Assembly: GCF_014212135.1 (NCBI RefSeq)
Contig: NZ_JACJVQ010000027.1
Span: forward strand, 21,163-85,162
DNA from: Cohnella thailandensis
Lineage (GTDB): Bacteria; Bacillota; Bacilli; Paenibacillales; Paenibacillaceae
DNA length: 64,000 nucleotides
Direction: 5' to 3'
Below are positions 8,127-15,837 of the stretch, in pieces (positions within the stretch are counted from its first letter, which is position 1; every line of letters begins with the position of its first letter). Position numbers and translations under genes: made by a program. A model generated the notes under the pieces. It saw nothing but the letters and a program-made list of their open reading frames with translations, had not been told where the DNA came from and did no database searches.

Positions 8127-8885
8127 ATGCACTCGAAGGGACGCATTCATTCGATGGACACATTCGGCACCGTAGACGGCCCCGGCATCCGCTTCGTTCT
8201 GTTCATGCAGGGCTGCGCTTTGCAATGCGGATACTGTCATAATCCCGATACGTGGAAAACGGACGGCGGCCAATTGCTGACGGTGGACGAGGTGCTCGCG
8301 GAGATCGAGCCTTATGTTCCTTATTACGTCCGCTCAGGCGGGGGCATCACCGTAACCGGGGGAGAGCCGACGCTTCAAGCCCCGTTCGTCGCCCGTCTGT
8401 TCCGGGAATGCAAGAGGCGCTGGGGGCTTCATACCGCACTCGACTCCTCCGGCTTCTGCGATCCGCACCATGCCGAAGACTTGATCGAGGCCACCGATCT
8501 CGTGCTGCTCGATCTGAAGCTGATCGATCGCGAGGGGCACATCGCGCTGACCGGCCAGCCGAACGACCGGATCCTGAATTTCGCGAGATGGCTGGCGGAT
8601 CGGAAACGGAAAGTATGGATTCGCCACGTGCTCGTGCCCGGGATAACCGACGGGTACGAGGACTTGAACCGGTTGGGCGCATTCATCGGCGGACTTGGCA
8701 ACGTGTCCAAGGTCGAGCTGCTCCCCTATCACCGGATGGGAGTGTACAAATGGGCGCAGCTCGGCAAGGATTATCCGCTGGATGGAGTGCCGACGCCCGG
8801 CGAAGAGGAGGTTCGCCGGGCGCGAGGCATCGTGGATGCCGCCAGGAGTCGCTCTCTTGCGGCGGCTCCGGCCCAGTCGCGGTGA
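8127..8885 (+). CDS. pflA: Pyruvate formate-lyase activating enzyme (radical SAM)
   Basis: A 252-residue radical S-adenosylmethionine enzyme that abstracts hydrogen from the PflB glycine to create the glycyl radical. The cluster motif CxxxCxxC is present as CALQCGYC (about residues 30-37), preceded by SMDTFGTVDGPGIRFV and followed by the SAM-binding GGEPTLQ. The ATG at 8127 follows AAAGGAG. Gene order and spacing fit a pflB-pflA operon. The last codons overlap a GTCGCGGTGACTCAAC segment that is partly repeated 52 bp further on, so the 3' end of the gene lies inside a repeat. Confidence 0.96.
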   Translation: MHSKGRIHSMDTFGTVDGPGIRFVLFMQGCALQCGYCHNPDTWKTDGGQLLTVDEVLAEIEPYVPYYVRSGGGITVTGGEPTLQAPFVARLFRECKRRWGLHTALDSSGFCDPHHAEDLIEATDLVLLDLKLIDREGHIALTGQPNDRILNFARWLADRKRKVWIRHVLVPGITDGYEDLNRLGAFIGGLGNVSKVELLPYHRMGVYKWAQLGKDYPLDGVPTPGEEEVRRARGIVDAARSRSLAAAPAQSR

Positions 8886-8922
8886 CTCAACCGACCTCGC
8901 CGCCCGAGCCAAAGCTGCTCGA

Positions 8923-8943
8923 GTTGAGTCCTGGCGACTCAAC
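8923..8943. repeat. Palindromic hairpin downstream of pflA
   Basis: GTTGAGTC and GACTCAAC form a perfect 8-bp stem around the 5-base loop CTGGC. A further GACTCAAC half lies at 8884-8891, 52 bp before its partner. There is no T-run, so it is not a classical terminator. Its geometry (8-bp arms, 5-base loop) is the same as the hairpins of the 5448 array. The rest of the 288-bp gap to the next gene shows no coding sequence; TATGAT at 9100-9105 could be a -10 for the gene at 9174. Confidence 0.6.
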
Positions 8944-9173
8944 TGGGCAAGCCGCCTGGGCTAACTGCTCTCCCGAAAGCTGATTTCGATGAGTCGCGGT
9001 TATTCTCCGTTGGCGTCTGCAGCCCGAAACGGGCAAGCATGCCCATGCGGGATATAAATAAGGCTAAATCGAACATCGAAATCGCCTCCGTACTTGCAGT
9101 ATGATAGCGGTGTAGCAGCGCGGTGCGGCACCGGCCGTCATCGCTATCCTAAAGGCATCGGAGGCTTTTTATC

Positions 9174-10256
9174 ATGTCAAGCGCAAGCGCTAACAAAATC
9201 CGCATCGGGCTGATCGGCGCGGGCAATATCGGCAATGTGCATCTTCAGGAATTCAGCAAGCTGGCTTCGGAGTGCGAGATCGCCGCGATTACGGACGTAT
9301 TCTTGCCGTTGGCGGAGCAACGCGCGGCGGAATACGGCATCGCGACCGTATCGCCTTCTCCCGAAGCGCTTATCGCGCGCGAAGATTTGGACGCGGTCAT
9401 CGTCGCCGTCCCGAACAAGGCCCATGCACCGCTGGCGATTCTGGCGCTGGAGAGCGGCAAGCACGTCCTTCTCGAGAAGCCGATGGGGCTCAACTCGGAA
9501 GCGGCCAAAGAAATCGTCCGCGCCCAGAAGCGCTCCGGCAAGACCGTCATGGTCGCTCACCAGATGAGATGGGACTGGCTCCCTCTGCAGGTGAAGTCGC
9601 AGGTCGACCGCGGAGAGCTCGGCCGCATCTATACGGCGAAGACCGGCTGGTATCGCCGCAAAGGCATTCCCGGCTGGGGAACCTGGTTCACCAAGTACGA
9701 GGAGTCCGGCGGCGGCCCGCTGATCGACATCGGCGTTCACATGCTCGATCTTGCCTTCCACCTGATGGGCGATCCGAAGCCGGTGTCGGTCTACGGCTCG
9801 ACCTACGCGGAATTCGGACCTCGCAAGCGGGGGATCGGCAACTGGGGCAAGCCGGACTGGAACGGCTTCTACGACGTCGAGGATCTGGCGACCGCCATCA
9901 TCAAGATGGAGGACGGCTCCTCGCTGACGCTTGAAGTGAGCTGGGCGGTTCATATGGACACGGACAGCACCCCGTTCCTGCACCTGATGGGCACGGAAGG
10001 CGGCGCGTTCCTGCGCGGCAACGAAGGCAAATACTTGACGGAGCGCTTCGATCAACCGGTCGACATCCCGATGTCCGCTCCGGAGAACGACGAAGGCGCG
10101 CGGATTCGCCTGAGCCGTCACTTCCTTGAATGCATTCGCGAAGGCAAGACGCCATGGACCTCGGCGGAGACGGGCTTGCGCAGCAACCTGATCATCGACG
10201 CGATCTACGAATCCTCCCGCACGGGCGGGGAAGTAAAGCTGGATTGGAGCCTGTAA
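9174..10256 (+). CDS. Gfo/Idh/MocA-family NAD(P)-dependent sugar dehydrogenase
   Basis: A 360-residue oxidoreductase with an N-terminal Rossmann fold (IGLIGAGNIGNVH) and the family EKPMGLN motif (about residue 100), whose Lys and Pro shape the nicotinamide site. The C-terminal alpha/beta domain includes GGGPLIDIGVHMLDLAFHL, with the catalytic region Asp and His. Members oxidise or isomerise sugars, inositols or amino-sugar derivatives; the substrate cannot be read from sequence. The ATG follows GGAGG at about 9 nt. The gene is monocistronic, bounded by a strong terminator. TATGAT (9100-9105) is the likeliest -10, with only a weak -35. Confidence 0.88.
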   Translation: MSSASANKIRIGLIGAGNIGNVHLQEFSKLASECEIAAITDVFLPLAEQRAAEYGIATVSPSPEALIAREDLDAVIVAVPNKAHAPLAILALESGKHVLLEKPMGLNSEAAKEIVRAQKRSGKTVMVAHQMRWDWLPLQVKSQVDRGELGRIYTAKTGWYRRKGIPGWGTWFTKYEESGGGPLIDIGVHMLDLAFHLMGDPKPVSVYGSTYAEFGPRKRGIGNWGKPDWNGFYDVEDLATAIIKMEDGSSLTLEVSWAVHMDTDSTPFLHLMGTEGGAFLRGNEGKYLTERFDQPVDIPMSAPENDEGARIRLSRHFLECIREGKTPWTSAETGLRSNLIIDAIYESSRTGGEVKLDWSL

Positions 10257-10271
10257 TCTTACAAACGAACA

Positions 10272-10324
10272 AAACGGAAAGCAGCCCATTCGATCTCATC
10301 GATCGGAAGGGCTGCTTTCCGTTT
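10272..10324. terminator. Strong bidirectional terminator
   Basis: AAACGGAAAGCAGCCC and its exact complement form a 16-bp perfect stem around a 21-base loop, with A- and T-rich flanks. It lies between the convergent dehydrogenase and the hypothetical membrane protein and can serve both. Confidence 0.9.
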
Positions 10325-10346
10325 ACGGGCGAGCGACCCGGAAGGG

Positions 10347-10880
10347 CTAGGATTCGTAATTGATGGTGATCAGGTTGGTGGACGCTTCTCTTTTATAAGC
10401 AATATGAATCTTCGAACCCGACGATAGCTCTGCCGTATACTCCATATATTTGCTTCCGTATGCATTCGCGCGTTCGGCATTTTCATAAGCTCGAATTTTG
10501 CCTTCGTCTTTAAGACGCTCCAACTCCCGCCGATAAAGAGATTCAAACTTATTAACTTCGGCATAGGTCAAATAAAACGGAGAACAGACATCTTCGCTTC
10601 CCAGAAGGACGGTTCTTTCGGAAAGCGGGACGGATAGGCCGTGCCATTCTTCTTCGTATTTGCAAGTGAAAGTTCTGCTGGGGAACGCGTAGCTTTTGAC
10701 ATAGTGATGAAATTCCGCGTTCCAGAAGTAAAATTGAAATAGGATAAGGATGGGGATCGAAGGAAGCAAGGCAACGGCCGCGGCTCTTTTCCCTTTTTTG
10801 TACGCGAGAACGGCAACGAGAAGAATCAGTCCTATTGCCATTAGGAACGTAAAAGGGATGTAAAGGATATTTCCGGCCAA
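10347..10880 (-). CDS. Hypothetical membrane protein
   Basis: An unrecognised protein of about 177 residues. Two hydrophobic helices lie near the N-terminus (NILYIPFTFLMAIGLILLVAVLA and AAVALLPSIPILILFQFYFW regions), separated by the basic loop YKKGKR. A hydrophilic domain of about 110 residues follows, probably outside the membrane. The reading frame is open to an ATG at 10925, but the TTG at 10880 is preceded by AGAGGG at a good distance while the ATG has none, so I choose the TTG. GC content is visibly lower than in neighbouring genes. No domain was recognised. It lies alone between the dehydrogenase terminator and the ABC exporter, transcribed with the exporter strand. Confidence 0.6.
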   Translation of the reverse strand: MAGNILYIPFTFLMAIGLILLVAVLAYKKGKRAAAVALLPSIPILILFQFYFWNAEFHHYVKSYAFPSRTFTCKYEEEWHGLSVPLSERTVLLGSEDVCSPFYLTYAEVNKFESLYRRELERLKDEGKIRAYENAERANAYGSKYMEYTAELSSGSKIHIAYKREASTNLITINYES

Positions 10881-10987
10881 ACCATCACCCTCTTCCAAAT
10901 TGGTGTACGACGCTATCGCATGCAATCAATGGAACGCCGAAGCTCGGCAAATTCGTCAGCGACCGAGTGCAGATATGCTAAGACCGC

Positions 10988-12799
10988 CTAGCCGCGGACG
11001 GACTCCTTTTCCCTGGCCGCATCCTCCCCATGTGTCTCTGCCGAGGAAGTCTCCTCGCCCTGCCACAGAAGCCGCATCTCGGCGCTCGTCTCCAATAGCT
11101 CCGCGAGAGTTCCTTCGGCCTCTACCTTTCCGTCCTTCATCACCAGGATATGATCCGCCCGCGACAGGGCGGCCCGACGATGGGACACCGCGATGCAGGT
11201 CACGTCCGGTTCTTGGAACAGCCTCTCCCATAGCGTTTTCTCCGTCTCGACGTCCAGCGCGCTGGACAGGTCGTCGAAGATAAACAGATCGGAACCCGTC
11301 ATCAGCATTCGGGCCGTGGCGGCGCGTTGGATCTGGCCGCCGGACAGCATGACGCCCCTCGGCCCGACGAGAGTGTCCAGGCCGTTCTCCAGCGTCTTGA
11401 TGTCCCGTTCCATAACGGATAGGCGCAAGACCCGATCGAGCCGCTCCGGAGCGACGTCTTTGCCTTGGGTAATGTTCTCGCGCAGCGTGTCGCTGAAGAG
11501 GCGAGGCACCTGCGGCGTATAGGCCGATCTCGGCGGCTTCAGGAACTCCGCGGGATCTTCGATCGCTCGCCCGTTCCAATGGATGGTTCCCTCGTCCTTC
11601 GGAAGAAGGCCCAAGAGCGTGCGCACGAGCGTCGACTTGCCCGCCCCGACCCGGCCGGTCACGACGAGGAATTTGCCTCGCGTTAGCCGGAAGCCGACGT
11701 CTTGGATTCCGTTATCCGAATCCGGATACGAGTAGGAGAGACCCCTGACTTCGAGGCTCAGCAGGCGATCCTCTTCCCGTTCCTTCGGCTCCTCCGCTTC
11801 CGGAGCTTCTCCGTAGATATGGATCTCGCTATGCTCGGCGATCAAGTCCTTCTCGCCCGGCCGGAACAGGGTCCGCATCCGGTCGAGCCCGATCTTCAGC
11901 CGCTTGTGCTGGAACACCATATAGCCGAACAGCGAAACGCTGAACGAGAACGTCGTCAGATAGGAAGTGAACAGCGCGAAATCCCCGACCGTGAACCGCC
12001 CCGCCTTCATCTCCGCCGCGCACACCAGCAGAATGACGCCGGTGCAGATGCTAAGCACGTGCTGATTCAGCGACTGCATGAATTGCTTGAACAGGCTATC
12101 CCGAAGAGCGGCCTTACGGCGGTTCTCGTTCAGTTTCTCGAAGCGTCCCAGCACATGCTCTTCGGCTTGACCGAGCTTAACCGCCTGCGCGGCTCCGAAC
12201 GTCTCCGCGATAAAGCCGGTAATGCGGCCTGTCGCTTCCCGGTTCGACGCGGAATATCGTCTCGCCCGGTCGCCGGACAGGTTGTTGAACAGGGAGACGG
12301 CAACGAGCGGAAGGATCGCGACGGCCGTGATTTTCCAATCGATCCGGGCCATGATCACGATGCACGCCGCGGCGTAAATCAGGCGTCCCCAGAAGTCGAC
12401 CCACGATTCCACGTATTCGACGACCTCGTCCACGTCATCGCGGAAGCGGGTCATCGCTTCTCCGGGGGAGGCGGGCAGGTTGCGTCCCGGCCAACGCATG
12501 ATGCCGGCCAGCATATTGCGGCGCAGCCAAGCTTGCACGTGGTAAATATATCTCACCCATTGGTAGAAAGCGATAAAGAACGTACCGGTACGGACGAATC
12601 GGACAAGGCCGACGACGATCAGGGGAAGCGCGAGCCAGAAGAAGTCGTTCGATCCGGCCGTGGCCCGATCGAAGAACCACTTCATTCCGAGCCCTATGCC
12701 GACGGGCAGAGAGTGGAAGAGTCCCCACAGCAATCCGTTGATGATGATCAAGGAGGGCGTATAGCTAAACAGTCGCCCCATAAACCGAGTTACCGTCAC
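10988..12799 (-). CDS. ABC exporter half-transporter, subunit 2 (degenerate Walker B)
   Basis: A 603-residue membrane-ATPase half transporter: six membrane helices (residues 1-320) followed by a nucleotide-binding domain with Walker A GRVGAGKST and signature LSGGQIQRA. The Walker B reads LFIFDD, so the usual catalytic Glu is Asp. The partner gene upstream has a canonical Glu but the altered signature LSAGE. This complementary asymmetry is the hallmark of heterodimeric exporters such as BmrCD and TM287/288, with one active and one inactive ATP site. The GTG start (12799) overlaps the partner's stop (GTGA) and follows GAGAGGAGG, so the subunits are translationally coupled. Likely substrate class: drugs or peptides; not determinable here. 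Confidence 0.9.
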   Translation of the reverse strand: MTVTRFMGRLFSYTPSLIIINGLLWGLFHSLPVGIGLGMKWFFDRATAGSNDFFWLALPLIVVGLVRFVRTGTFFIAFYQWVRYIYHVQAWLRRNMLAGIMRWPGRNLPASPGEAMTRFRDDVDEVVEYVESWVDFWGRLIYAAACIVIMARIDWKITAVAILPLVAVSLFNNLSGDRARRYSASNREATGRITGFIAETFGAAQAVKLGQAEEHVLGRFEKLNENRRKAALRDSLFKQFMQSLNQHVLSICTGVILLVCAAEMKAGRFTVGDFALFTSYLTTFSFSVSLFGYMVFQHKRLKIGLDRMRTLFRPGEKDLIAEHSEIHIYGEAPEAEEPKEREEDRLLSLEVRGLSYSYPDSDNGIQDVGFRLTRGKFLVVTGRVGAGKSTLVRTLLGLLPKDEGTIHWNGRAIEDPAEFLKPPRSAYTPQVPRLFSDTLRENITQGKDVAPERLDRVLRLSVMERDIKTLENGLDTLVGPRGVMLSGGQIQRAATARMLMTGSDLFIFDDLSSALDVETEKTLWERLFQEPDVTCIAVSHRRAALSRADHILVMKDGKVEAEGTLAELLETSAEMRLLWQGEETSSAETHGEDAAREKESVRG

Positions 12800-14541
12800 G
12801 CCAATTCCTCCTCTCGGTTCGTTATCAATAACCGTCCGTATTCGGACGTCGGATCGGAGGCCAGAGCTTCTCTCGACCCGAACTCCGCGATCCGGCCCTG
12901 CCGCAGCACCATGATCTTGTCGACGTTGTCCAGAGTGGACAGACGATGAGCGATGACGATGCCCGTGCATTGAGCCAGCAGCTGATCGACCGCGGTCTGC
13001 AGGGCGGCTTCCGTCGCGGCGTCGAGCCGGGAGGACGGTTCGTCCAGGATGATCAGGCTCGGCTTCGTCAGGAACACCCGGGTGAGCGCGAACAATTGGG
13101 CTTCTCCCGCGGAGAGCGAAGAGCCTCCGGAAGACAGCCGCGAATCCAATCCGGCCGGCATGGCGTCGATCCAGGAGCGCAGTCCGAGCTGCTCGGTCGT
13201 CCTTAGAATCTCTTCATCCGTCAGATTAGGATTGAACAGCGTCAGGTTGTCGCGCAGCGTGCCGTCGAATAGCTGCACGTCCTGCGTGACCATTCCGACC
13301 CGGCGATATAGCGCGGGGAGGCTCAGGTTGCGAATGTCCGTGCCGCCGATCCGAATGACGCCGCGGTCCGAATTGTAGAGCCGCAGCAACAGCCGGCTGA
13401 TGCTGGACTTGCCGCTGCCGGTTCGCCCGACGAGCCCGAGCCTCTCGCCCGGCTTCAGCTCGAAGCTGACGTCATGCAGCACCCGATGGTCTTCGTTATA
13501 ACCGAAGCTAACTCCCTCGAACGACACGGAGAGGGGGCCTTCGGGCAGCCATTCTTCCTGGCCTTCTTTAATCTCGCTGCGGAGAGAGAGGAGCTCTCTC
13601 GTTCGGCGCATGCCGGACTTCGCCTTCTGGAATTCCTGCATCTGGTCGCCGAGCTGTTCGATCGGTTCGTTCAGCATCTGCGTGTATTGGAAAAACAAGA
13701 AGAGCGTGCCGAGCGTAATATGACCGTTCAAATATTGGCGCACGCTCAGCAGGAGCACCGCGGTGACGGCGACGGTGAACAGGACGACGGTGACGTTCCA
13801 CGGCATGACGCGGAGCATCCAAGCCCTTCGGCCGGTCAGGAATACTTTTCTCATGGCCCGATGGTACCGGTTCATCAGGCGAGGCACGCCGCCGTTGGCT
13901 TGCACGTCCTCGATGCCGGCGATCCTCTCCTCGATCAGCCCGAAGAGAGCCGCGCTTGCCTGGCGCTCCGCCTGGGAGGCGTTCACTCCCATGTCGCGGA
14001 TCGCGTACATGACGCAGATTGACGCGACGGTGAACGCGGTCATGACGGCCGCGATCGGCCAATCATAGAAGAACATATAGACGAGAATGCCGGCCAACAG
14101 GACGAAGCTGCCGACGATCTTGGCGATGAACAGCGCGAAGAAGTTCGACATGTGGGTCACGTCGCCGTCGATTCTCTCGATCATCTCTCCGGGCGTTTTG
14201 ACGTTGTGAAACTTCATGTCGAGCCGAAGCGCGTGCTTGAGCAGCCCGCCGCGGATCCGGTTGGTCGCGCGCCAAGAAACGTCGTTCCCGAGATAGACGA
14301 CCGAGATGGTGAAAAGCTGGATGAGAACGGCGATGGCCAGATAGAGGCCGGCCAGTGTCAGCAGGCCGGATAACGCCCCCGATTCGTTCGCCCGGTCGAT
14401 GAATCGCTGAACGATCAGCGGATTTACAAGCTGAAGCGCGGTAGTCGCCAGAAGCAGAAGAAGCAGCAGCGCCATTCGCCCTTTGACGGGACGAAGGTAC
14501 TGAAGCATCCAAGACATGGATAAGGACGATTTGGGCGGCAT
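12796..14541 (-). CDS. ABC exporter half-transporter, subunit 1
   Basis: A 581-residue half transporter with six membrane helices and a C-terminal ATPase domain: Walker A GRTGSGKSS, Walker B LIILDEPSS with the catalytic Glu, and a non-canonical signature LSAGEAQLF in place of LSGGQ. It pairs with the following gene (4-bp overlap) as a heterodimer. The ATG at 14541 follows AAGGGGC. Transcription probably begins at the promoter near 14800 and runs through a 28-codon leader ORF and an intrinsic terminator before reaching this gene. That arrangement resembles the bmrB-bmrCD and antibiotic-resistance attenuators of Bacillus and Listeria, so induction by ribosome-targeting compounds is the favoured inference. 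Confidence 0.9.
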   Translation of the reverse strand: MPPKSSLSMSWMLQYLRPVKGRMALLLLLLLATTALQLVNPLIVQRFIDRANESGALSGLLTLAGLYLAIAVLIQLFTISVVYLGNDVSWRATNRIRGGLLKHALRLDMKFHNVKTPGEMIERIDGDVTHMSNFFALFIAKIVGSFVLLAGILVYMFFYDWPIAAVMTAFTVASICVMYAIRDMGVNASQAERQASAALFGLIEERIAGIEDVQANGGVPRLMNRYHRAMRKVFLTGRRAWMLRVMPWNVTVVLFTVAVTAVLLLSVRQYLNGHITLGTLFLFFQYTQMLNEPIEQLGDQMQEFQKAKSGMRRTRELLSLRSEIKEGQEEWLPEGPLSVSFEGVSFGYNEDHRVLHDVSFELKPGERLGLVGRTGSGKSSISRLLLRLYNSDRGVIRIGGTDIRNLSLPALYRRVGMVTQDVQLFDGTLRDNLTLFNPNLTDEEILRTTEQLGLRSWIDAMPAGLDSRLSSGGSSLSAGEAQLFALTRVFLTKPSLIILDEPSSRLDAATEAALQTAVDQLLAQCTGIVIAHRLSTLDNVDKIMVLRQGRIAEFGSREALASDPTSEYGRLLITNREEELA

Positions 14542-14620
14542 TCGGAAGAGCCCCTTTCTGATTCGATGCGTTAGGAGGCATAACCTGAACGGCTCGGACG
14601 GGCATCGTGGAGGGGAAAAT

Positions 14621-14650
14621 AAAAAAGCTCCAGGCGCAGCCGCCTGGAGC
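14621..14650 (-). terminator. Attenuator terminator in the ABC exporter leader
   Basis: On the minus strand GCTCCAGGCG and CGCCTGGAGC form a 10-bp perfect stem with a GCTG loop, followed directly by TTTTTT. It lies between the leader ORF stop (14670) and the exporter start (14541), so it would end transcription before the structural genes unless it is disrupted. Confidence 0.88.
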
Positions 14651-14669
14651 GAGGTATACGCGAATGAAG

Positions 14670-14756
14670 CTACTGCATACGCCGGACAGGGTTTGCCGAT
14701 GGGAACGAGCCTATTCGATTAAATGCGGCGATCGTAAGCTGCTGTTGCTGGACCAT
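14670..14756 (-). CDS. 28-residue leader peptide of the ABC exporter operon
   Basis: A short ORF, beginning MVQQQQLTIAAF and ending VRRMQ, has an excellent ribosome site (AAAGGAGGG, 8 nt before the ATG). It sits just after a good promoter, and its stop codon is 19 nt before the arm of an intrinsic terminator. A ribosome stalled or slow near the end of this ORF would lie next to the terminator's 5' arm. I infer a regulatory leader peptide rather than a functional protein. The sequence has no similarity I recognise to BmrB. The run of four Gln codons is notable. Confidence 0.7.
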   Translation of the reverse strand: MVQQQQLTIAAFNRIGSFPSANPVRRMQ

Positions 14757-14795
14757 CGGTAGAACCCTCCTTTGTTTAAAATTGGGAATAGGGTG

Positions 14796-14825
14796 ACTAT
14801 ATCACGGGCTCAAGAGGAGCGTCAA
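14796..14825 (-). promoter_or_regulatory. Sigma-A promoter of the ABC exporter operon
   Basis: On the minus strand TTGACG (14825-14820) and TATAGT (14801-14796) are 18 bp apart. The predicted start lies about 35 nt before the leader-peptide ATG. Confidence 0.75.
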
Positions 14826-14846
14826 CGTAAATTTCCTTAAAGTCCC

Positions 14847-15623
14847 TTAATTGCCGTTGTTCAACGTCTGCACCCGGTACCAGTAAGGATACAGGTCCTC
14901 GTATCCGAGCTTGTCGTAGAGGCGGTTTGCGGCCGCGTTGGCGCGCACGACCTGAAGGTAGCTGGAATGGGCGCCGCGTTCCTTGGCCCAGCCCAGAATG
15001 TGCAGCAGCAATTGCTCGCCGATGCCCTCGTTACGGCGGAACGGATCCGTTACGATATCGTACAGCCCGGCATAGCCGCGCTCGATCGCTCCGATTCCAA
15101 GGGCGACGGGGATGCCGTCGTCCGACAGAGTAAAGAAGCCTTTCGGAGGATAGGGCGCTTCAAGAATTAGCCTGGCCGTCTTTAAGCGATCCGCATGAAG
15201 AGATTGCCAAACGGAGAACGAAGAGAGCCAAGCCTCGTTTATTCGAGGCTCGACGAGAACCCGGAATCGGCCGGACGGAATCGGCAGATTCGCAAGGTCG
15301 CGAACTTTCACGCAGGAGGGCTCTACGACGCGGTAACTCGCCTCCTCCAGCAGATAATCCAGATTCCGGGGCTCGGAGAAAGGCGAAAGCTTGAAAATAG
15401 CGGGCAACCCCGCATCGTTGTAAACTTGCTCGCACCATGCGATTTTTCCGGCCATGTCCGTTTCGCCATCGAACGGCCACAAGGGCTGAACGGAGTTCGC
15501 GCGTTTGGTATAGCCGTCGGCCAATCTCAGCAGCCACCCGTCCCGCACGAATTGCCGCAAGGCGGGCCAAGCATTAAGCGTAAGCGGCTCGATAAGTTCG
15601 AAAGAAGAGGGGATTGTCTTCAT
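14847..15623 (-). CDS. GNAT-family N-acetyltransferase
   Basis: A 258-residue protein whose C-terminal third carries the GNAT acetyl-CoA-binding signature (RRNEGIGEQLLLHILGWA, then ANAAANRLYDKLGY). The N-terminal part (WLLRLADGYTKRANSVQPLW) resembles the arginine/threonine-rich start seen in some long GNAT proteins of Firmicutes. It would transfer an acetyl group from acetyl-CoA to an unknown amine. The ATG at 15623 is preceded by GGAGGA at 6 nt; the longer reading from 15662 has no ribosome site. The gene is single, with its own promoter at 15664-15692. Confidence 0.85.
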   Translation of the reverse strand: MKTIPSSFELIEPLTLNAWPALRQFVRDGWLLRLADGYTKRANSVQPLWPFDGETDMAGKIAWCEQVYNDAGLPAIFKLSPFSEPRNLDYLLEEASYRVVEPSCVKVRDLANLPIPSGRFRVLVEPRINEAWLSSFSVWQSLHADRLKTARLILEAPYPPKGFFTLSDDGIPVALGIGAIERGYAGLYDIVTDPFRRNEGIGEQLLLHILGWAKERGAHSSYLQVVRANAAANRLYDKLGYEDLYPYWYRVQTLNNGN

Positions 15624-15663
15624 GGAGAATCCTCCGGCAAAAGTCGATTCAACTAACTGCATT

Positions 15664-15692
15664 AATATACGTTAGAATTCATAAATATTCAA
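15664..15692 (-). promoter_or_regulatory. Sigma-A promoter of the GNAT gene
   Basis: Minus strand TTGAAT (15692-15687) and TATATT (15669-15664) with a 17-bp spacer, about 40 bp before the GNAT start codon, in an AT-rich stretch. Confidence 0.7.
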
Positions 15693-15837
15693 TACTTCGT
15701 TATTTTCGGAAGGATGTCCCGGCGAAGGCAGGACTTACTGAACGGTAACGGATGTGATAAAATGGGGTTTTGGAAGATCGTATTTTGTCGAATGCTTGCT
15801 TAGAATGATCGTTCGGATTGGAGGAGCCGTCGCGAAC

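Noticed and set aside
14592..14846. T-box or aminoacyl-tRNA-type leader before the ABC exporter
   Set aside because: No T-box core sequence or specifier stem was found; a translated small ORF explains the leader better.
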